Source: a bacterium (lineage in GTDB: Bacteria; Eisenbacteria; RBG-16-71-46; CAIMUX01). From it: 64,000 bases of DNA. The notes beneath the pieces are model-generated. The model worked only from the letters and a program-made list of their open reading frames with translations. It ran no database searches and was not told the origin of the DNA. Location of the stretch: the NCBI GenBank assembly GCA_030431975.1, contig JAUIHP010000006.1, positions 124,001 through 188,000 on the forward strand. Reading direction: 5' to 3'. The position numbers were made by a program, and so were the translations under genes. Of this stretch, positions 18,375 to 26,000 are shown piece by piece; the first letter of the stretch is position 1; the number at the start of each line of letters is the position of its first letter.

Positions 18375-19121
18375 TCAGTTTGCAGAGCGGGCGTCGACGA
18401 CGACCAACCGGTAGCCAAGTTCGAGGGACTCCTGATTTCGGAGATGTCCGAACCGGTGCTCCCACTGCCCGTTCTCCAGATCATGGCGGAGTCGCGCCAG
18501 CCCCGGACCGACGTCACGTAGCTTTGCGAAAGACGACATCCCGCTTCGCACCTCTTCCTGCAGATAGGCGTGCGGCCGTCTCCAGTAGGCGCCGAGAAAG
18601 CCATCCAGACAGTCGTATGGAACGGGAACGTTTTCGATTCGCTCTACGTTGAGCCAGTTCCCATAGTCATTCATCGTCGGGAAGATGTCGCGGTCGACGT
18701 CGAGGATTCCGGGAAAGTAGTCCAGTAGCCAGAAGTCGGTGAATTCCGGATCCCAGGTCAGGATCACGGCCCTTCGCGAGGCGACCCGGGTCATCTCCCT
18801 CAAGCCAAGCAGCTGATCGGACCAGTGATGAACGGTCAGAACCGCCATGCTTGCGTCAAACGCATTGTTGGGGAAAGGAAGTCGCGAAGCGACGCCGCAG
18901 ACCGCCGGAGCCGCTTCGGCAGGTCGTTGGCGGATCATCGTTCCCGACGGTTCGACGGCCGCTCTCGTCCGCCCCGAAGGCTCGTAGGAACCGGCGCCTG
19001 CTCCGACGTTGAGCACGTCATTCATGTCGGCAAGCGCCAACTCAATCCGAGTCGCAATTCGAGGATCAGGGACTCTTTGCTGCCGGTACCCGCGGCCGAT
19101 GCTGTCGTAGAGCTGCGACAT
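18375..19121 (-). CDS. Class I SAM-dependent methyltransferase
   Basis: A 248-residue methyltransferase of the UbiE/Methyltransf_11 type. The SAM-binding motif I is VLNVGAGAGSYEP, the acidic end of strand 2 is AAVEPSGTM, and motif post-I reads LPFPNNAFDASMAVLTVHHW, the classical 'LPF....FD.....HH' pattern. The C-terminal part (YFPGILDVDRDIFPTM, LGAYWRRPHAYLQEEVR) resembles small-molecule methyltransferases of unknown substrate. The gene begins 21 bases after the ankyrin gene on the same strand, so both are probably in one transcript. The ribosome site is weak. Confidence 0.87.
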   Translation of the reverse strand: MSQLYDSIGRGYRQQRVPDPRIATRIELALADMNDVLNVGAGAGSYEPSGRTRAAVEPSGTMIRQRPAEAAPAVCGVASRLPFPNNAFDASMAVLTVHHWSDQLLGLREMTRVASRRAVILTWDPEFTDFWLLDYFPGILDVDRDIFPTMNDYGNWLNVERIENVPVPYDCLDGFLGAYWRRPHAYLQEEVRSGMSSFAKLRDVGPGLARLRHDLENGQWEHRFGHLRNQESLELGYRLVVVDARSAN

Positions 19122-19142
19122 ACAGCTCTGTTTGTAACAGCG

Positions 19143-19928
19143 TCAGGAAGCGGCGTCCATCCTCACTTCCGGACACCCCTGCAGGAAGAAGACCATCGCC
19201 TGGTCCCCATGCGCTTCGGCATAGTCCATCGCCGTCTTCCCACTGCCGTCTCGATCGGAGAGGTCGATACCGGACTCGACAAGAAGTTGCGCAGAGCGTA
19301 GGCAAGCATCCTCCGATTGAGAGCCACGCCCATCCTCGCCCAGCTTTTCCAGAGACTCGAGAAGATGGCCAATCGCGCGGATCTGAAGAACCATCTCTTC
19401 GTTGCGAGAACCAGTCGCCGCGAGCAGCCGGTTCGTTCTCCGCAAGGGACCGGCTTCGATCATGTGCATGAGAGCATTGCGACGTAGGGCGTCCTTTGCT
19501 TTGACGTCGGCTCCAGCGGCGAGAAGAAGACTGATGACTTCTGGCGCGGTCGAAACCGGGGAACTGCAGGCACACATGAGCGGCGTCCGCCCGTCCAACT
19601 CCTCGTCGCCGCACCGAACCGGACAGTCCGCCGCGGCCCCGGCCATGAGAAGGGCCGCCACCGAGGTCTCGTCTCCGTTCAGCGATGCGGTGTGAAGAGC
19701 CGTCTCCCCTTCACCAGCGACGGCTTCGAGGTTCGGGTCCGCTCCTGCGTTCAGAAGCATCTCAACGATATGAGGCCGCTCGGACAGGACCGCCAGGTAG
19801 AGGAGGGAGTCGCCGTCCTCGTTGCGCTGGTCGGGATCAGCCCCCTCGCCCAGTGCCTTCTCCAACATTTCGATGTCGTTCTGTTCGATAGCTTCGGTGA
19901 GGGAGACCTTCTGGTCTGCGTCGAGCAT
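19143..19928 (-). CDS. Ankyrin-repeat protein
   Basis: A 261-residue protein of ankyrin repeats. ATG at 19928 has a strong AGGAGG seven bases upstream; the frame is open further upstream without a ribosome site. Repeats begin near residue 10: EAIEQNDIEMLEKALGEGAD, then DGDSLLYLAVLSERPHIVEM, GETALHTASLNGDETSVAAL, GRTPLMCACSSP and, after a less regular stretch, GKTAMDYAEAHGDQAMVFFL at the end. Ankyrin arrays bind proteins; in bacteria they are sometimes secreted, but no signal peptide is present, so this is probably cytoplasmic. Followed 21 bases later by the methyltransferase gene. Confidence 0.85.
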   Translation of the reverse strand: MLDADQKVSLTEAIEQNDIEMLEKALGEGADPDQRNEDGDSLLYLAVLSERPHIVEMLLNAGADPNLEAVAGEGETALHTASLNGDETSVAALLMAGAAADCPVRCGDEELDGRTPLMCACSSPVSTAPEVISLLLAAGADVKAKDALRRNALMHMIEAGPLRRTNRLLAATGSRNEEMVLQIRAIGHLLESLEKLGEDGRGSQSEDACLRSAQLLVESGIDLSDRDGSGKTAMDYAEAHGDQAMVFFLQGCPEVRMDAAS

Positions 19929-20066
19929 GGGAGAACCTCCTGGAGAGTAGTGGGGCCGACTCTCAGAGATGATCGGGTGCGGAGGTTCCGTTCTGTAGAT
20001 CGGGTTCGTCGTCGGGAAAATACGGGTGCCCGTCATTAAGGGCCGTCCGTGCCCTTTCCGCTATGG

Positions 20067-20103
20067 AGCCGGACCCTACACTTCGTCACGTAGGGATCCG
20101 GCT
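20067..20103. repeat. Inverted repeat (near-perfect hairpin)
   Basis: AGCCGGACCCTAC at 20067-20079 pairs with GTAGGGATCCGGCT at 20090-20103, a 13-base stem with one bulged A and a 10-base loop. It lies between the ankyrin gene and the multihaem cytochrome gene, downstream of the latter's stop. It could be a terminator without a U-tract or a repeat-family element. Confidence 0.55.
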
Positions 20104-20118
20104 CAACACGGGGTCCGA

Positions 20119-20173
20119 CTCGTTTCCTGCTCGTTTCCTGCTCGTTTCCTGCTCGTTTCCTGCCCGTTTCCGG
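20119..20173. repeat. 11-bp tandem repeat, five units
   Basis: Four exact copies of CTCGTTTCCTG (20119-20162) followed by one degenerate copy ending in CCGTTTCCGG. It lies in the roughly 315-base gap between the cytochrome stop (20245) and the ankyrin start (19928), together with the hairpin at 20067-20103 and a duplicated GGGCCTCCTACTT (about 20219 and 20238) that copies the end of the cytochrome gene. The rest of the gap looks non-coding. Confidence 0.8.
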
Positions 20174-20244
20174 GCGCACCCGGGACACGCCGGTACGTGG
20201 AATCACACCCCGGCGGGAGGGCCTCCTACTTGCGGCAGGGCCTC

Positions 20245-22587
20245 CTACTTCAGGCGCACGACCCTTCGCATGTCCGTCGCCTCGTCCCCGACGGTGGTCC
20301 GGACGAAGAAGATACCCGACCCCGCGTCGTTGCCGTTGGAGTCCCGTCCGTCCCACTCGATCCGCTGCGGACCGACGGTGTATTCCCGGTCACCGAGAAC
20401 ACGCAGTCGCCGGCCTTGCAGGTCGAAGACTTCGATCCGGACGGACGCGGATTCCGTCAGCCGGAAGGAGACCCCGAGGTCATCATGGAAGGGAACCGGG
20501 CCCACCGCGAAGTCGCGGAGCCGGTCTCTCGTCACGTCGATACCGGGCACGTCGACGTCGGCCACGATGATGTCCAACGTGTCAGAGACCATGAGCTCCG
20601 GAGGCGACTTGGAGAAGGTCGTCCACAGGTCGTAGAGCGTCGTTCCGGCATCATTGGTCGTATTCTCGTCGCGAAGGAATTCTGCGTACTCCTTGGACAT
20701 GGTCTGGTAATAGAGGTTGGCCACGACCTTGGCCGTCTCTGGCGGCAGGTTGTAGGTCGTGGTGTCCCAGTAGTGGCCGTCCGGATAACGCGGCACCGGC
20801 ATGCCGGCTTCCTTCGGCTTTCCGCCAAACGCGTCGTAGTCTGCGTTCGTGAATCCCCGGGCCGGGATCCGGTTGTCCTTGTAAATCGTGTCGTTGAGAA
20901 CGAAATGGAAGCTGGGCCCCTCGGGCAAGCCGAGCGTAGCAGCCCAGGACGGCGAGAGTCCGTGCTTCATCTCGTAGATGCGCGCATCACCGGAAGTGTC
21001 GAGGTCTCCGGAAAGCGAGTTGTAGTTGGCGGACTCGTGAAGCAGAGAACCCGACTCGTCAAAGGCGCGCAGATTGATCCACATGCGACGACCTTCCGGA
21101 TAACCGGTCGGCAACTTGTGCCCGGTCTGGTTCGTCACGGTCACTTCGGCGAGGAAACTGTCCGCGACGGACGCGACACCGACCTCGATCTCGGCCGCAT
21201 TCTGCAGCATGTACCGCGCGCGTTCGATACCCGCATCGATGGCGTTGCTGTTGACCTCGGCCGGGTAGAGGGCCCGCACCAACTTCGGGATGAAAGTGTT
21301 GCCGCCCGTAAGGTCATGCGTCGGCATGTCGGGGCGGATGGGAGCAAACTCGGAGTTGCAGCCGGCGGCTTCCGCGTCGCGCATGTGGCAGTCCTGACAA
21401 CTCGAGACGTAACCGTCAGCCTTGTTGCCCGCGAACTGGGGCGCGTAGATCCCCTGCGGCGTGTTGTAGTCGCTGGCCTGCCATTCATGGAACGTCCGCT
21501 CGATCGGAAGAGTCGAACCATGGTCAAGATTTGTCGCAGGGGCATCGAGCGGACCCGGCACGTACTCCTCGCCACTCACGCGATCGAACGCAGGGTTCGA
21601 TAGCGAGTGACAGGTTCCGCACATGTCGCTCGACTGGTGGTAGGGCGACTCCAACCAGGCGTGGTAGGCCTCCGGCGCCTGAAACGGCCCTCGGCGAATG
21701 GGAGCCGGATCGACGATGTAGGTCCCGTGACCCGGCACCGTCGGAATCTCGTCGAGTTGTTCCAGAACGTAGACGTCCTCCACCGGAGAGATTCCCTCTT
21801 CGTAAACCGGGTCGACCATCTTGTGACAGAAGTCGCACGAGACGCCGTCCCGATCCGCCGCGATGAGACCGGAACCGTCCGTCGGCTGACTCCTACCATC
21901 CAACCAACCTCCCGGCGTGTGGCAACGGATGCAGTAGTCACCGGAGGACGGAGCGTCCTGCTCGGCGATGGCCAGCGAGGCGAAGAAGAGCGGATCGCGA
22001 GCCGCGTGATGCATCATCGAGCCGAAGTAGGTGTGTCCCGGTTCGTTGTCCAGGTCGTAGCCGCCATGACAGGCATAGCAAAGATTGGACGGGTCGAGCT
22101 GCCGGTCGATGGCGAACGGCTGCGAGCCCGGCAGTTCGAAGTCTCGAAGAGTCGTTGCGACGAAGCCACCCGGCGTCTGCAGAATCGTGAAGTCACCGTC
22201 GCTTGTGTCCTCCCCGGTCTCGGAATCGAAGTCGATGGCAAGGACGCGAACCTGCGCCTCGGTGGTCGGGGTGTTCTGCATCGACCAGGTCGCAGTACCG
22301 GAGTTGGGGAGCTGACGAAGCACCATCTTCCAGTCCGCAGTAGCCGAGTCGCGGTAGAAAACCTGGATCTCGGCGATGCCGGTATCGTCGGTTGCGGTCC
22401 ACTGGACGTCGACTGGATCCCCGCCCGTGAGAGTCTCTCCGCCGTTCGGGTAGGTGACCGTCACGGTCGGCGGCGCGGCATTCGCAGAGGGGGCTGAAAG
22501 CAGCGCCGCGAAGCCAAGTGCGGCGCAGACGGTTGGGCCGAAGCCACGCCAGAGGCGGGCCCAAGTGGGAAAATATTGCCGGGTCAT
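20245..22587 (-). CDS. Secreted five-haem cytochrome c with Ig-like and FlgD-like domains
   Basis: About 780 residues from ATG 22587, which directly starts a signal peptide (MTRQYFPTWARLWRGFGP... ending SANA). An Ig-like domain follows (TVTYPNGGETLTGG, VDVQWTATDDTGI). Five CXXCH haem sites then appear in order: CYACH, CIRCH, CDFCH, CGTCH and CQDCH, indicating a periplasmic or surface c-type cytochrome. A beta-rich part with NQTGHKLPTGYPEGRRMW, shared by other exported multihaem proteins, comes next. The C-terminus (VRIEVFDLQGRRLRVLGD, WDGRDSNGNDAGSGIFF) is a FlgD-like Ig domain. Redox role likely, partner unknown. Start is ambiguous: an upstream in-frame ATG at 22722 has a much better ribosome site (GGAGG, 22730-22734) but would place 45 odd residues before the signal. 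Confidence 0.85.
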   Translation of the reverse strand: MTRQYFPTWARLWRGFGPTVCAALGFAALLSAPSANAAPPTVTVTYPNGGETLTGGDPVDVQWTATDDTGIAEIQVFYRDSATADWKMVLRQLPNSGTATWSMQNTPTTEAQVRVLAIDFDSETGEDTSDGDFTILQTPGGFVATTLRDFELPGSQPFAIDRQLDPSNLCYACHGGYDLDNEPGHTYFGSMMHHAARDPLFFASLAIAEQDAPSSGDYCIRCHTPGGWLDGRSQPTDGSGLIAADRDGVSCDFCHKMVDPVYEEGISPVEDVYVLEQLDEIPTVPGHGTYIVDPAPIRRGPFQAPEAYHAWLESPYHQSSDMCGTCHSLSNPAFDRVSGEEYVPGPLDAPATNLDHGSTLPIERTFHEWQASDYNTPQGIYAPQFAGNKADGYVSSCQDCHMRDAEAAGCNSEFAPIRPDMPTHDLTGGNTFIPKLVRALYPAEVNSNAIDAGIERARYMLQNAAEIEVGVASVADSFLAEVTVTNQTGHKLPTGYPEGRRMWINLRAFDESGSLLHESANYNSLSGDLDTSGDARIYEMKHGLSPSWAATLGLPEGPSFHFVLNDTIYKDNRIPARGFTNADYDAFGGKPKEAGMPVPRYPDGHYWDTTTYNLPPETAKVVANLYYQTMSKEYAEFLRDENTTNDAGTTLYDLWTTFSKSPPELMVSDTLDIIVADVDVPGIDVTRDRLRDFAVGPVPFHDDLGVSFRLTESASVRIEVFDLQGRRLRVLGDREYTVGPQRIEWDGRDSNGNDAGSGIFFVRTTVGDEATDMRRVVRLK

Positions 22588-22664
22588 GTTCGGGTTCCGC
22601 GTTTCGAAGGTGTGAGTGGTGGACAGGTTACCTAGGTCGGCTCCAGGCTCCATGAGGTGCGGAA

Positions 22665-22684
22665 ACAGTCCGTGCGGGGACTGT
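22665..22684. promoter_or_regulatory. Leader hairpin upstream of the multihaem cytochrome
   Basis: ACAGTCC (22665-22671) and GGACTGT (22678-22684) form a 7-base stem with a 6-base loop. It lies between the strong GGAGG/ATG at 22722-22734 and the signal-peptide ATG at 22587. If the true start is 22587 this is a leader-RNA hairpin; if 22722 is used it is coding. Role unproven. Confidence 0.35.
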
Positions 22685-22869
22685 AAATCTATGGTACCCA
22701 GAGCTTTGGATGAGTGGGACATCAAAGATCCTCCAAAGCCCTGCAAAAGGTCTGCACGGTGTTTGTAGGATTTTATCACAAGCGGGTCGGGGATCAGCTA
22801 GGCAGATTCCCCTATGTCTGAATCGAGTTCAGTAGTGGGGTTCGGACGGAGTCCCAGCGACTTGCCCTA

Positions 22870-22977
22870 ATGGCCATTGTCGAAGACATCCGGGCGGCGA
22901 GCGAAGACTCGGATGAAGATCAGCTTCAATCGGACATCGACGAAGCCGTGGCGTGGGTGCGTGCGCATTCTGCTTGA
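22870..22977 (+). pseudogene. Remnant of a PIN-associated antitoxin
   Basis: A 35-codon frame (ATG 22870, TGA 22975-22977) encoding MAIVEDIRAASEDSDEDQL... ending DEAVAWVRAHSA. Its stop region overlaps a GTG (22961) that opens a PIN-domain start, the usual overlap of antitoxin and VapC-type toxin genes. In this frame, sequence continues open about 16 codons upstream without a start. I read it as the C-terminal end of a decayed antitoxin gene. It is too short to prove. Confidence 0.45.
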
Positions 22978-23044
22978 TACCAACGTCCTGGTCTCAGGAC
23001 TCATCCAGCCGCAACCACAGCTGGACGTTACGGTGCGAGGATGA
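22961..23044 (+). pseudogene. 5' fragment of a PIN-domain toxin gene
   Basis: GTG at 22961 begins VRILLDTNVLVSGLIQPQP, the N-terminal strand and first catalytic Asp (LLDTNVLVSGLI) typical of PIN-family toxins. The frame then ends at TGA 23042-23044, after 27 codons, where an intact PIN protein would need about 130. Its end overlaps the tail of the convergent giant secreted-protein gene. So the toxin is a truncated, inactive relic, probably cut off by the rearrangement that placed 23028-28301 here. Confidence 0.6.
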
Positions 23045-26000
23045 TCTTACGGGTCAGGACTTCCCGTCCCACGTCGAGCCGCAGAAAGTAGATTCCAGCC
23101 TCGACCGGCCTGCCCTCGTTGTCCCGTCGATCCCAGCGAACGGTTTGATGCGCGGTTCCGCTCTCGGACCGGCGATCCCAAACCCGCTTCCCGGAAACAT
23201 CGAAGCAGGACAGCCGGTAGCCGCTTTCCGACAGAGGCAGGCGCAGATAGAACCTCGCCTCGTCCCCGATCGGATTGGGTTCGACGGACAGCGTCACGGA
23301 AGTGATTTCCCTCGGATCGGCCGGGAAATCGGGCGGGAAATCGGGCGGATCATCCGTGGGTCCCTGGCTGCGGATCTCGAGCCCATGCATTCCCGCAGGA
23401 AGATTCCAATCACCGACTTCCCAAAGCGATCGCCACGACGAGTCTCCGGCCTTGCGAATCTCGAGGCCACCCAACTCGGACCCGCCTTCGCCATACTTCA
23501 AAGGCCGAAACGATACGGTCAAAGGCACGCTCGAGTTGAGGCGTGCCGTCCAGATCGAGACGGAGTCGCCGGAGCGAACGTCGCCAAGAAGCACCGTGCT
23601 GCCGGGACCGACCCAATGAGCCAATACCGGCTCGCCCGGAGGGTCGGGCGGCATCACCCGATCCGTTCCTTCCAAACCATCTTCGCCGCCGGTCCCGAAC
23701 TCGAGGGTCATTCGTCGCGATCCGTTGTCCGCACTCAGGAAGGCACGCCACACGGGAACATCCGAATCGGATTCCGACCGGCTCGATTCGCCGAACTCTC
23801 GGAATGCCGGGCCACTCAGGTCACCAGCCCAGGAAGCCAACGTCGGGGCACGGAACTCACCCGCCTCGAACGAAGCGAGCAGGAGCGTCATCCGCTGCTC
23901 CGTTCGGTTCTCGATCCATGCGCCGTGCCACGCGGGCCAGATCTCCGGCTCGACGACGTAAGGGGCGGTCGGATTCCCGGGAGAGTCGTCATAGAGATAG
24001 AGCGGACTGACTCTGGGCGAGGTTCCACCAGTCGCACGTTCCAATGTCATGACGTTTCCCTGGTCGACGATGAAACAACGCGAGGGATCGGAAACAAGCG
24101 TGTAGGCGGCAGGGTTGCCCAGCATGTTCCACCCGGGCTCGACCGCGAGTGCGTAGGTGAAGCTGCCCTCGGGCGGAAAGTGTGTCTCCCCCTGCAGGCG
24201 CCAAGGACCAGGCTCGGACGCGATCACCATCCAATAGGCGCGACCGGGCTCCAGCGCCGCCGGACTCTCCGCCGTGACTCGACGATAACTTTGCGACGCG
24301 GGATCCCACGTCCCCATTCGCCAGGTACGCCCACCCGTCGCTCCGAGACGCGATGCGAGCAGCGTCCCGAACTCGTCCGCGTCGTCAAGATTCGTCGGCG
24401 CGGAAATCATTCGATAGGAACCAAACGGTGGCCAGGGGAAGCTGACCTCGTCACGAAGACGGAGTCGACGCGGGACGTCTGCGCTTCCGTGTTGTACGCG
24501 AAGGCCCAACTGGAGATCGACGTAGGAAAGGTAGTACTCGAGACCGCGTTCCGACAAATCCTGCGAATCGAAACTCGATGTCCAAAGTCCATCGAACTCA
24601 CTGAACGAACGAACCTGCCGGTACTCGACCTCGCCCCCACGCCGGTACCATCCCTGCAGCGACTCGACGGCGGACGTGGTCGTCGTCACTTGAATCTCCG
24701 GGCCTTCGGTACTTTGAACGACAGCCACCGTCTCGACCTTGGGTGCACACAGGCCCGGTTCGCAGAGTGAATCTTCACCGACAAAGACACCACTGCACTC
24801 GGTGATGTGACGAATGCGGCAGGACTCGTCCGGAAAGCAACACGCACCTTGGGGTACGCAGGTCAACGGTTCGCAATCGACGGCGTCACCCAGATAGTCT
24901 CCCAGGCAACCGGCCACGGTCGTCACCGAGCAGCTCGACTCGAGACAGCAGGCGCCGACGGGTTCGCACGTCACGTTTTCACACCGCGTGGCTTCGCTCC
25001 AGGAAAGGCCGCCTTCCGGTGTGCAGTCGCCCTGAGTCGTCAACGTGCAGCTTCCGTCGGCAAAACAGCAGGCCCCTCGCGCTTCGCAAGGCGTCGATTC
25101 GCAGATGGATCCGTCTCCGCCAAAGTCACCATCGCAAGCGGCTTCGAGCGTGAGACGGCACTCGCCGTTCAAGAAGCAGCAGGCGCCCAGGCCGGGACAT
25201 ACGATCTCTTCACAGAGCGTATCCGGAGACCAGTCAATTCCACCGCGCGAGGAGCACTCGGACTCCGAAAGAAGTTCGCATTCGCCGCTGGGAAGACAGC
25301 AGGCGCCGCGGGATACACAGACCACGTCCTGACATCCGATGCCGCGCGTCCACTCCAAGCCGCCGGAACCGTCGCAGGCATCGGAACTGCGGATGACGCA
25401 GGAACCATCCGAATAGCAGCAGGCTCCCAAAGGTTCGCGCACCGTCGCGGTCGCAAGTAAATCGTCGCACTCGGGGCCGAGTGACAGGCTGCACTGGAAG
25501 AGCCCTTCCTCGAACGCGGTCAGCTCGACTTCGAACGTGGCCGACTCCTGAAAGAGCAGTTCGTAGTCGCGATCGCCGATCACTTGGAAGCCGGTACAAT
25601 TCGCCTCCACCCGGCCGACGAGAGGTCCGTCACCGCGGTTGGTGATCGTGAACGACCGCCGTGCCGACGCACCGAGATCGACGACTCCAAAGTCGAGTTC
25701 CGAAGTCGAGATCTCGCACCGCGGTGGTTCTCCTCCCGAAGCCAGCAGCTCCAGATCCGGACAGGTCGACAAGTCGAGCTCACAGTAGAAGTCTCCGAAG
25801 CCTTTGGACTCGAACCGTACGCGAAACTCTTTGGTCTCCCCACGGCGTAGGCTGTATTCGCGATCTCCGATCACCGTGAAGAAGCCGCAGTCCCGCGGAA
25901 TCGAGCCCTGAAGCGTCGATCCGCCGGCGTTGCTGACGAAGAAACTGCGCTCGGCGGACGTTTCCGGAAGGACGACGCCGAAGTCGAGAAAGGTCGGCGA

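Noticed and set aside
20119-20173. CRISPR array from 11-bp repeats
   Set aside because: Units are adjacent, have no spacers and are too short; there are no cas genes in the window.
20026-21603. 525-codon plus-strand frame opposite the cytochrome gene
   Set aside because: Antisense shadow; the minus strand has signal peptide, CXXCH sites and FlgD-like domain.
22953-24770. 605-codon plus-strand frame opposite the 1757-residue gene
   Set aside because: Antisense shadow with Arg-rich, unstructured translation.
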